Shown: positions 6,814-12,996 of the stretch, one piece after another
How positions within the stretch are numbered: position 1 is the stretch's first letter
Layout: each line of letters opens with the position of its first letter
Source: DATLNF01 sp035536235
GTDB taxonomy: Bacteria; Actinomycetota; Actinomycetes; BP-191
Assembly: GCA_035536235.1 (NCBI GenBank)
Contig: DATLOQ010000151.1
Location: forward strand, 1-28,686
Reading direction: 5' to 3'
DNA length: 28,686 nt
Translations under genes and position numbers: made by a program
Notes under the pieces: generated by a model
Seen by the model: only the letters and a program-made list of their open reading frames with translations
Told to the model about the DNA's origin: nothing
Databases searched by the model: none

Positions 6814-8316
6814 CTAGCGGCCGAAGGCCACCTCAGCCACTCCGGCTTTGAACTTGTCGCCGGACCTGGTCAGTCGAGTAACCCAGACCAGCCAGTAGCG
6901 AGCCGGCGCCGTGCCGGCACCAGGTCGGAAGGTGGCCCGCGTGCCTGCGTCGTCGGCTTCGGCCACTACCCGGAAGTCCGCAGCGGTGCTCCCGCGGACG
7001 TTCGCCGCCCGCATCTGGACTGACAGGCCCTTCTGGGCAAAGGCGACTTCGACGCTGCGCACCTTGACGGCGGAGCCGAGGTCGAACAGCAGCCCGACGC
7101 CGTCCTTGAGCCGGCCGAAGTCGGCCGTGCGATACAGGACGGTCTCCCATGCGGTCGAGGGGTCCCCGTCGGTGGCCAGCGGCACGGTCTGGTTGCGCTC
7201 CTGACCGTCCCCTGGCGGCGGGTCGAAAGCGCTGACGGCGACCACCCGCGCGGCTGCGGTGAGGGTGGGAGAAGCACCGGCGTCGGGGGCCGCCGGCACC
7301 GCACTCGCGGGAGCCTCGAGCGGCGATATCGCGCCGGGGGGGCGGGGCAGCTCGCCGATGCTGTATCCGGCGGCGAGAGCAGCGGCGCCCAGGCCGGCCA
7401 CCAGCAGTGCCGGCACCCCCCAGCGCAGCCACCGGGTCACCCGTCGCCGCTCCGGCCTGGCGAGCGGCACCGGCTCGCTCGGTCGCGACGTGGTGCCGAC
7501 TCCCGGGAGTCGGGCGAGGGCAGCCACCAGATCGGTCGCCGAGGAGATGGGGATGCTCGACCGGGAGCGACCGGGCAGGAGAATGCCCGCCACGATGGCG
7601 TCGAGCTCCCGGGGCACCCCGGCGCGGACCTGACGGGGACTGAGCAGAGCACCGTCGCGGGTGGGGGCTGCGGGCAGGTCTCCCTCGCCGCCGTACGCCG
7701 AACGCGCCGTGAGGCACGCGTAGAGCAGCGCTCCGAGGCTGCGAACGTCGCGCGCCTCCGCAGCCGGGTCCAGGACGCCGTCTTCACCACGCGACGGCGG
7801 CGGAGTCCGATCCGCGGCGGCCCGGAGCAGGGCGCCCAGTTGGAAGTCGGTGACCTTCGTGGAGCCGTCGGCGCACAGCAGCACGTTCAGTGTGTCGAGG
7901 TCGAGGTGAGCCACGCCGCGACGGTGCGCGTATGTCATCGCCTCGGCTACCTGGGCGGCGACGGTGGTCGCGTGCGGCGCCTCGAGCGGGCCCTGGGCCA
8001 GCAGCGCCGCCAGCGAACCGCCGTCCACCCACTCGCTGACGACGTAGGGCAGCCCGGATTCCTCGGCGGCGTCATAGATGCTGGCGATGCGCGGGTGGGC
8101 CAGCCGTCCCGCGAGGACAGCAGCGGCAAGATAGGCGTCCTTGCCCCCCTCGACCGTCTCCGGCCGCTCCAGCGTGCGCACCGCCACAGGTCGGGCAAGC
8201 ACCTCGTCGACGCCTCGCCACAGGGTGCTGACCCGGTGCCGGGTGATGGGGCGCAGCAGTCGGTATCGACCGGCGAGCACCAGGTCGACGCTCGCCTCAG
8301 TGCGCTCGCTCACCAT
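6814..8316 (-). CDS. Membrane pseudokinase with discoidin-like extracellular domain (MurJ-associated type)
   Basis: A 500-residue protein from the ATG at 8316, chosen because a GGAGAG Shine-Dalgarno precedes it and the frame upstream is low-complexity. Residues about 15-270 form a Ser/Thr kinase fold that lacks a glycine-rich loop and has Arg47 in place of the ATP-binding lysine (PVAVR). HLD (137-139) with Asn144 and DFQ (157-159) replace HRD and DFG, so it is most likely a pseudokinase. A Pro-rich linker, a membrane helix at about 299-320 and an outer beta-rich domain (about 356-500, with SAFDPPPGDGQE near its start) follow, resembling the C-terminal half of mycobacterial MviN (Rv3910). In that family PknB phosphorylation recruits the FHA protein FhaA to control MurJ. 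Here the module is a separate gene upstream of sigM. Confidence 0.85.
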   Translation of the reverse strand: MVSERTEASVDLVLAGRYRLLRPITRHRVSTLWRGVDEVLARPVAVRTLERPETVEGGKDAYLAAAVLAGRLAHPRIASIYDAAEESGLPYVVSEWVDGGSLAALLAQGPLEAPHATTVAAQVAEAMTYAHRRGVAHLDLDTLNVLLCADGSTKVTDFQLGALLRAAADRTPPPSRGEDGVLDPAAEARDVRSLGALLYACLTARSAYGGEGDLPAAPTRDGALLSPRQVRAGVPRELDAIVAGILLPGRSRSSIPISSATDLVAALARLPGVGTTSRPSEPVPLARPERRRVTRWLRWGVPALLVAGLGAAALAAGYSIGELPRPPGAISPLEAPASAVPAAPDAGASPTLTAAARVVAVSAFDPPPGDGQERNQTVPLATDGDPSTAWETVLYRTADFGRLKDGVGLLFDLGSAVKVRSVEVAFAQKGLSVQMRAANVRGSTAADFRVVAEADDAGTRATFRPGAGTAPARYWLVWVTRLTRSGDKFKAGVAEVAFGR

Positions 8317-8416
8317 GCTCTCTCCGCCGACCCGGTCCGCCCACTGTAGGCGACCCCCGGCATCCCGGCCGGTAGCCTCGCCCTCCGGTCGGCCAGTCAA
8401 CTTAGGAGGGTGCTGG

Positions 8417-8827
8417 GTGCGGTACACGCGGTGGGCGCTCTGCATCGGCATCGCTGCGCTCGCGCTCAACGGGTGCCGTGGCAGCGAGGAGCCGACGCCC
8501 GGATCGGCTCCGTCTCCGTCTCCGTCCACGTCCGTGCCGACGGCAGTGGCGCCGTCGGCGTCGCCGGGTCGGTCAGTGGTTCTTGAGGTGCGCAACGGCC
8601 GGGTCACCCGCGATGCCGGGCGGGTCCGGCTTCGCCGAGGCGAGACAGTGCGCCTCGTGGTGAGTGCGGACGTCGCCGACGAGGTGCATGTCCACGGCTA
8701 CGACATTCGGGCCGACGTCGTGCCGGGCACACCGACTGAGGTCGTCGTCGAGCTCACCATTCCTGGCGTCTTCGCTGTCGAGCTCGAAGGGGCCGGCCTC
8801 GACCTGGTCGAGCTCGAGGTGCGCTAA
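8417..8827 (+). CDS. Cupredoxin-like lipoprotein
   Basis: A 136-residue protein. The GTG at 8417 is chosen because a perfect AGGAGG (8404-8409) lies 7 nt upstream and a signal peptide begins there. The peptide ends in LALNGC, so Cys20 is a likely lipidation site. After a Ser/Pro linker comes a ~80-residue beta-rich domain with ETVRLVV and DEVHVHGYD, typical of cupredoxin_1/EfeO-type domains (VHVHGYD is a common signature). His residues are present, but the usual C-terminal Cys-x-x-x-x-His-Met copper loop is absent, so copper binding is uncertain. Its stop overlaps that of the convergent 50-residue membrane protein. A TAGCCT box at 8373-8378 is a possible -10. Confidence 0.85.
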   Translation: MRYTRWALCIGIAALALNGCRGSEEPTPGSAPSPSPSTSVPTAVAPSASPGRSVVLEVRNGRVTRDAGRVRLRRGETVRLVVSADVADEVHVHGYDIRADVVPGTPTEVVVELTIPGVFAVELEGAGLDLVELEVR

Positions 8828-8976
8828 ACCCCGTCGTTCCCTCGGTCGTCCGAGTCCTCCGCCTCGAGCTCGCGCGCCCGACGTCGGCCCAGGACGATCA
8901 GCAGCACCAGCAGGGCGATCGGCCCGCCGATCGACAGGGTCTCGACGATGCCGTAGGTGTGCGCTTGAACTGTCAC
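8824..8976 (-). CDS. Small single-pass membrane protein (50 aa)
   Basis: A 50-residue ORF that falls below usual length cut-offs. It starts at GTG 8976, with GGGAG 8 nt upstream inside the end of the preceding gene, and ends at TAG 8824-8826. It has a short N terminus, one hydrophobic helix (about 13-29: SIGGPIALLVLLIVLG), a positive RRRAR stop-transfer cluster and an acidic tail. It begins only 3 nt after the stop of the polytopic membrane protein gene, so the two are probably translated together and the products may interact. The stop overlaps the stop of the facing lipoprotein gene. Function unknown; a subunit or chaperone of the upstream membrane protein is an inference. Confidence 0.78.
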   Translation of the reverse strand: MTVQAHTYGIVETLSIGGPIALLVLLIVLGRRRARELEAEDSDDRGNDGV

Positions 8977-8979
8977 GGA

Positions 8980-10290
8980 TCAGGCTCCCGTCAGCAGGGC
9001 GACGCCGCCGACGGTGTACCCGACCATGACCAACAGCAGCGGGAGCTGGCTGCGACCTGCTAACCGCGCCGGCACGGTGCCGACAGCGCGGTCGTGGGCC
9101 GACACGACGCCGATCACATGTCCCACGACGATGGCACCCACCTGGATCAGAGCGATGGCGCCAGTGCTCACCAGGTCATAGTTGATGCCCCAACTCGCCG
9201 TGCCGAACAGGTCGGCGCCGCGCCCGAAAGGATCCGATGCGAGCACGAGGGCCTGTTGGCCATCCAGGATCGCCAGCGAGAAGTAGTGCGCAACGGCGTA
9301 GCCGACGGCGATCGGCACGACTGAGTGAGCGAAGCGCCCCGGCGCGGTCGCCGGATCTACCCCGCCGAGCCGGCCGGACGCCTGGGCGGCCGCCGTGAAC
9401 GTGACCAGCACCACCACGATCGTCCCGAGAAGCCCCAGGGTTCCGAGCACGATGCTGTCCGCGTCGACGGAGTCCTTCCAGAGCCGGGTGCGGGTGAGCC
9501 CGTCGAACCCGGTGGAGCCGAGCAGCACAGCCATCACCGTGACGAGACCAGCGCCCTCAGGCAGTGCGGCGATGCCGTTGAGCGGGTTGCGCACGACCAG
9601 CACGCCGTCCTCGCGTCGGCCGATCGGGTTGAGCCGCCCTACCATCGTGAAGTAGACCTCGAAGGCCTCAGCCCGCTCGAACCACGACGCCCCGTACCGC
9701 TGCGCCGCCACGAGGTGGACGAGGCCGTACGTGATGAGGAAGACGAGCACCGTGAGCGGCTCGGCCCGCCATGGGGGAACGAGCTCGAGCCAGACGAAGA
9801 CTGCTAGGCCGGCGGCAGCAGGCCAGTAGCCGACCGAGTCCGGGAGTGCCGCGGACCCGACGGCGGGATCATGGGCGCCGACACGGGACAGCGCCCCGTG
9901 CAAGGTCCGCAAGGGGTTGACGTGGCGCCACACCGGGCCGACGAGGAGGGAGACGACGACGAGCCCCGCCCAGAAGACGATGTAGACGACATACGGCGCG
10001 AGGTTGTTCACCACCCGCTCCGGACCTGCGGCCGCGACAGCGACCACGACCAGGGTGATTGCCAGCACGACGACTCGGGCCACGGCGAGCAGCGCACGGC
10101 TCTGCAGGAATGTCGACAGCCACGGCGGCAGCGGACGTCCAGCGGCCGCGCCGCGCAGCCGAGGCCTGGGCCAGAGCAGCCCGAGAGCCGCGAAGCTGAG
10201 CACCACGGTGATGCCGGCTCCGTAGAGGGCGAGCCAGAACGGAATCGGCAGGTCCGACCGGCCGCCAAGGCCGTGCGCGAGCAGTCTCAT
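8980..10290 (-). CDS. Polytopic membrane protein, unknown function
   Basis: A 436-residue protein with about ten hydrophobic helices spread over its length. The N terminus (GRSDLPIPFWLALYGAGI) resembles a conserved actinobacterial membrane family that I recall being annotated, with little evidence, as fenitrothion hydrolase; I do not endorse that function. Loop motifs HVNPLRTLHG and VVRNPLNGIAALPEG, and an intramembrane HYFSLAILDG, hold candidate functional His residues. It starts at ATG 10290, 30 nt after the preceding gene, with a GGGAA-like site, and is followed after 3 nt by the 50-residue membrane protein. Opposite it lies a cupredoxin-like lipoprotein, so a role with a metal or redox partner is possible but unproven. 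Confidence 0.8.
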   Translation of the reverse strand: MRLLAHGLGGRSDLPIPFWLALYGAGITVVLSFAALGLLWPRPRLRGAAAGRPLPPWLSTFLQSRALLAVARVVVLAITLVVVAVAAAGPERVVNNLAPYVVYIVFWAGLVVVSLLVGPVWRHVNPLRTLHGALSRVGAHDPAVGSAALPDSVGYWPAAAGLAVFVWLELVPPWRAEPLTVLVFLITYGLVHLVAAQRYGASWFERAEAFEVYFTMVGRLNPIGRREDGVLVVRNPLNGIAALPEGAGLVTVMAVLLGSTGFDGLTRTRLWKDSVDADSIVLGTLGLLGTIVVVLVTFTAAAQASGRLGGVDPATAPGRFAHSVVPIAVGYAVAHYFSLAILDGQQALVLASDPFGRGADLFGTASWGINYDLVSTGAIALIQVGAIVVGHVIGVVSAHDRAVGTVPARLAGRSQLPLLLVMVGYTVGGVALLTGA

Positions 10291-10320
10291 GTCGCAGAGT
10301 TCCCGTCGAGTGGTGGGTGA

Positions 10321-10767
10321 TCAGGAACGTCGATCGAGCTGGGCTGTGATCTCGGCGACGTACCAGCGCCGCAGCTCCCGCACCTCGGGTCGGCTGGCGA
10401 GCAGCAGCAGCTGGTCATCGCCGCAGAGCCGGTCGGCCTCGTCTAGCAGCCGGAGCCACTCCCGGAGCGCCGGGCCCATCTCGGGCTGGACCGGAACCTC
10501 GAGGGTGAGGTGCTCCTCCCCCCGGTCCAGGGCGGCCACGGCTTGCGCTCGAGTCGCGGCCCGTACGACGCTGTATCGGCTCAGGATGCCACTGATGAGC
10601 TGGGCCAGCTCGCTGGACACCGCTGACACGCTCACGTCGTAGCGATCACCGAACTGGATGAGCTGGAGCTCCCGGATGAGATCGTGCTGATGGTCCTGGG
10701 ACTCCAGGAAGAGTCGGGCGGAGACACCCTCGAGCCGGACGGTGTTCGGCGGCTTCTCGTCGGGCAT
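10321..10767 (-). CDS. Conserved cytosolic protein, unknown function
   Basis: A 148-residue soluble, mostly helical, acidic protein. The HDLIRELQLI segment near residue 28, EADRLCGDDQLLLLA near 110 and a final RRWYVAEITAQL resemble, from memory, an uncharacterised actinobacterial family found near RsbW/SpoIIE-type stress regulators; no such partner is here and this likeness is untested. The ATG at 10767 has TACTGT exactly 6 nt upstream and no Shine-Dalgarno, pointing to a leaderless transcript. It is the first gene of a probable three-gene operon with the polytopic membrane protein and the 50-residue membrane protein. The divergent GNAT gene starts only 17 nt away. Confidence 0.75.
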   Translation of the reverse strand: MPDEKPPNTVRLEGVSARLFLESQDHQHDLIRELQLIQFGDRYDVSVSAVSSELAQLISGILSRYSVVRAATRAQAVAALDRGEEHLTLEVPVQPEMGPALREWLRLLDEADRLCGDDQLLLLASRPEVRELRRWYVAEITAQLDRRS

Positions 10768-10773
10768 GTGCGG

Positions 10774-10779
10774 ACAGTA
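10774..10779 (-). promoter_or_regulatory. -10 box for a leaderless transcript
   Basis: TACTGT on the minus strand ends 6 nt before the ATG at 10767. It would drive the three-gene operon ending at 8824. Confidence 0.6.
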
Positions 10780-10784
10780 CCGAG

Positions 10785-11312
10785 GTGACCCTGGTGATCC
10801 GCGAAATGGATGCCGCCGAGAGCGACGTGGTCGGCGCGCTTCTCCTCCGTTGCAACGAGGAGCACCGGGCGCACTTCCCTCCCGCGGTGGCCGCCTCCTA
10901 CCTTGCGGAGGTGGCCGACGTCGCGCGGCGCGTTGACACGTGTGACGTCGTCGTCGCCGAGCGCGGGGGCCGGTTAGTCGGCTCTGCGACGCTCGTGCGC
11001 GACGCTGCCGACGACGGCCACCCTTGGCCGGCGGGGGGCGCGGTGCTGCGGCTGCTGGCTGTCGATCCGCCGGCGCGCGGCGCCGGTCTCGGCGAGGCGC
11101 TCACCCTCGCCTGCATCAGCCGCGCGCGCACGGCTGATGCGAGCTACGTCGGGCTGCACACCGCGGCGTTCATGACCGCGGCGCGGCACGTCTACGAACG
11201 GCTCGGGTTCGCCCGCGCACCTGAGCACGACTTCGACCCGGACGCCTACTACGGCGCCGGCCCGCAGGCCGGTCGGGCGCCCTGGGGCCTGGCCTACCTG
11301 TTGACGCTGTAG
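10785..11312 (+). CDS. GNAT-family N-acetyltransferase
   Basis: A 175-residue GNAT protein. The acetyl-CoA-binding motif A is visible as VLRLLAVDPPARGAGLGEAL (about residues 87-106), preceded by a strand with RLVGSATLV and followed by the LHTAAFMTAARHVYERLGF helix-turn typical of motif B. The substrate is not predictable. The GTG at 10785 is the longest start; GTG 10794 and ATG 10806 are in frame and possible, and none has a clear Shine-Dalgarno. It is encoded divergently from the gene at 10767 across a 17-nt gap, and its end is followed by a repeated element before the convergent NlpC/P60 gene. Confidence 0.88.
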   Translation: MTLVIREMDAAESDVVGALLLRCNEEHRAHFPPAVAASYLAEVADVARRVDTCDVVVAERGGRLVGSATLVRDAADDGHPWPAGGAVLRLLAVDPPARGAGLGEALTLACISRARTADASYVGLHTAAFMTAARHVYERLGFARAPEHDFDPDAYYGAGPQAGRAPWGLAYLLTL

Positions 11313-11325
11313 CGCCAGCGACCGA

Positions 11326-11383
11326 GCCGCTACAAGTAGCGCCCGACTGGCGTCATTGCGGCCGCTACAAGTAGCGCCCGACT
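11326..11383. repeat. 23-bp direct repeat duplicating the NlpC/P60 gene end
   Basis: An identical 23-bp sequence occurs at 11326-11348 and 11361-11383, a 35-bp period. The second copy encodes the last residues and stop (GRYL-stop) of the NlpC/P60 gene; the first lies just beyond it. Each copy contains CGCTAC-AA-GTAGCG, a 6-bp near-palindrome. It sits between two convergent genes and could act in termination or be a slippage duplication. Confidence 0.85.
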
Positions 11384-12117
11384 TTGTAGCTGCGGCTGTA
11401 GATGGAGCTGTACTTCACCACATCACCGCTCTGCGGCGAGTGCCACATCATGCCGTTGCCCGCGTAGAGCCCGACGTGGTAGATCCGGCCTGACGAGCTG
11501 TAGGTGAAGATGAGGTCGCCGGGCCGCTCGGAGCCGCGGGGCAGCTTCTTCGGGGCGGCGGCGTACTGGTCACGCGACGTGCGCGGCAGCACCTTCCCAA
11601 GGGCCTGGCGGAACACGTAGCTCGTGAAGCCGGAGCAGTCGAAGCTGTTGGGTCCGCTCGCGCCGTAGCGGTACGGCTTCCCCTTGTGCCGAGCCGCCTC
11701 GGCGATGAGCCGGTCCGCTTGGGAGTCGTTCTTGTACAGGACGGTGACGAAGTTCGACGTCGTCGCGGCGTGGGTCTCGGTGCCGATCCAGCGGGTCCGG
11801 TAGGTCTCCGACACCCGCGGCTGGCGGACGTAGGAGGCCTGGCCCTGCTCGTCGGTCGTGAGTGTCGTGATGTAGCTCCACATGTCGCCATGGCGTACGT
11901 CGACGGCCACTCGCTGGTTGGGCAGCGCCCGATCCGCGTCTTTCAACGTGGTGAAGAGGGTGACGTTCGAGCCGCTGGTCACTGTGTCCTGCGAGGCGGC
12001 GATCTGGAGGGTGGAGGCGGTGGCGCCCGCTGCGAGGGCAGCGGTGGAGCCCGAGCCGATCAGGAGGGGGAGCGCGGTGCAGAGCCCAGCGAACATCGCC
12101 ACGAAGCGACGGAGCAT
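11365..12117 (-). CDS. Secreted NlpC/P60 cell-wall hydrolase
   Basis: A 250-residue protein from ATG 12117, chosen because a strong GGGAAGGG (12136-12129) lies 11 nt upstream; a GTG at 12138 is less likely. A signal peptide (about 1-30, ending ALAA) is followed by an Ig-like beta domain (about 32-125) and a C-terminal NlpC/P60 peptidase (about 130-250) with catalytic Cys161 in DCSG, His214 in HVGLYAG and a third polar His226 in WHSPQ. The family cleaves stem-peptide bonds in peptidoglycan outside the cell. A cyclic-di-AMP riboswitch lies immediately upstream, as is known for resuscitation-factor and NlpC/P60 genes of other actinobacteria, linking wall turnover to c-di-AMP. Confidence 0.94.
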   Translation of the reverse strand: MLRRFVAMFAGLCTALPLLIGSGSTAALAAGATASTLQIAASQDTVTSGSNVTLFTTLKDADRALPNQRVAVDVRHGDMWSYITTLTTDEQGQASYVRQPRVSETYRTRWIGTETHAATTSNFVTVLYKNDSQADRLIAEAARHKGKPYRYGASGPNSFDCSGFTSYVFRQALGKVLPRTSRDQYAAAPKKLPRGSERPGDLIFTYSSSGRIYHVGLYAGNGMMWHSPQSGDVVKYSSIYSRSYKVGRYL

Positions 12118-12133
12118 GACGGGTGGTTCCCTT

Positions 12134-12335
12134 CCCACACGCCTGCGAGGTCAGCTGTCGGGTTCGGGCGTGGAAAGTGCCCGGCCACCGGTAGACATGC
12201 TCCGCTGGCTTCACCCCGAGGCGCCGCCGAGCGTGCTCGACTGCGCCGTGGGACCTGTGGGTCCCCCGCTCCTGCCCCGGATGCGGTGGTGGTTGGCACG
12301 CCCGCGGGTCGGGGGCAGGACTCGGCGTTTCGACC
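12134..12335 (-). ncRNA. ydaO-yuaA cyclic-di-AMP riboswitch
   Basis: Read on the minus strand, the region contains the hallmark segments of the ydaO class in order: CGCCGAGTCCTGCC near the 5' end (about 12329-12316), GAGCGGGGGACCCA (12271-12258), GGGGTGAAGCC (about 12220-12210), and CCGAACCCGACAGCTGACC running into CTCGCAGGC (12168-12141). ACGCC at the 5' end can pair with GGCGT at the 3' end as P1. The class binds c-di-AMP and usually turns expression off. The aptamer ends directly at the Shine-Dalgarno of the NlpC/P60 gene, with no room for an intrinsic terminator, so translational control is inferred. Confidence 0.93.
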
Positions 12336-12485
12336 CGGACGTTTCTGGGGGGTTGGCCGGCTCGTCAGTGCGAAGCCGGACCGGGGAACCGTAGCGAGGC
12401 GGTGCGTCCCGTGTCCACTTCCTGCTGCCGCCGAAACGTTCCGACAGGACACTCTGTCTTTACCGTAACCGTTTCGAGACCCGTC
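12336..12485. other. Upstream leader/promoter region of the riboswitch
   Basis: About 150 nt between the riboswitch and the end of the next gene. I see no ORF of substance. On the minus strand a TACGGT (about nt 12456) is a possible -10 for the riboswitch transcript, but no matching -35 was found, so this is weak. Confidence 0.3.
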
Positions 12486-12938
12486 TCAGGCGACGTACTT
12501 GGCCCGCGCCGTCTCGCAGGTCTTGAGCCACTTCCGGGTGCGCTTGGTGCGGTAGAGCAACAGGCTCGCCGCCTCACGGCAGACTGTCACTGACACAGTG
12601 CCGTCGGGCTCCACGACGAACTCTTCAGGGTTGACCTGGCCACCCTTGGCGAAGGCCACGGCGGTGCCCGCGGCGTAGGCCTGCTGCACATCGCGGTTGC
12701 GCTGCCACTGCTCCGAGCCCTCGCGGGCGACCTCGACGGCCACGTCTTCGGTGCGCACGCGAGCAATCCCGAGCGAGACCATCTCGTAGCCGATCAGGCT
12801 GAGCAGGGCGAGCACCAACGTGATCTTGGTCAGCCAACCGACGACGATGTCGCCTCCGTCGCCGCGGACGCGGCGCGCATGCACACTGTCGCCGCGGAGG
12901 CGGCGCGCATGCGCACCGTTGCCGCGTTGACTCTGCAT
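12486..12938 (-). CDS. Pilin-like single-pass membrane protein, unknown function
   Basis: A 150-residue protein from ATG 12938, chosen because GGGAAAGG lies 6 nt upstream; the longer frame before it lacks a signal. An Arg-rich N terminus with a 10-residue HARRxRGD repeat is followed by a hydrophobic helix (about 32-55, GWLTKITLVLALLSLIGYEM) and a soluble ~95-residue domain with two Cys (TVCREA and KTCETA) that could form a disulfide. The layout resembles TadE/Flp-like or other small anchored exported proteins of actinobacteria, but no exact family is recognised. It begins 58 nt after the murJ stop and may be transcribed with it. The Arg-rich leader before the helix is unusual. Confidence 0.7.
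   Translation of the reverse strand: MQSQRGNGAHARRLRGDSVHARRVRGDGGDIVVGWLTKITLVLALLSLIGYEMVSLGIARVRTEDVAVEVAREGSEQWQRNRDVQQAYAAGTAVAFAKGGQVNPEEFVVEPDGTVSVTVCREAASLLLYRTKRTRKWLKTCETARAKYVA
12858..12927. repeat. 30-bp tandem repeat near the pilin-like gene start
   Basis: Units at 12858-12887 and 12888-12917 differ at a few bases, and a degenerate partial unit follows from 12918. In the minus-strand gene each unit encodes ten residues, giving the HARRLRGDSV/HARRVRGDGG pattern. It lies just after the chosen start codon. Confidence 0.85.
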
Positions 12939-12996
12939 GCCCAGCCTTTCCCGGGGGCACCCGAGAGCTCGGGCGCTGGTAGGGGGATCGGCTTGC

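Noticed and set aside
8395..8400. TTGACT on the minus strand as a -35 for the pseudokinase gene
   Set aside because: It is 46 nt from the best -10 (TACAGT, 8348-8343) and 20 nt from TACCGG, so the pairing is poor.
8317..8607. N-terminal extension of the pseudokinase
   Set aside because: Low-complexity Asp/Gly sequence crossing the divergent lipoprotein promoter; the ATG at 8316 has a Shine-Dalgarno and directly precedes the kinase fold.
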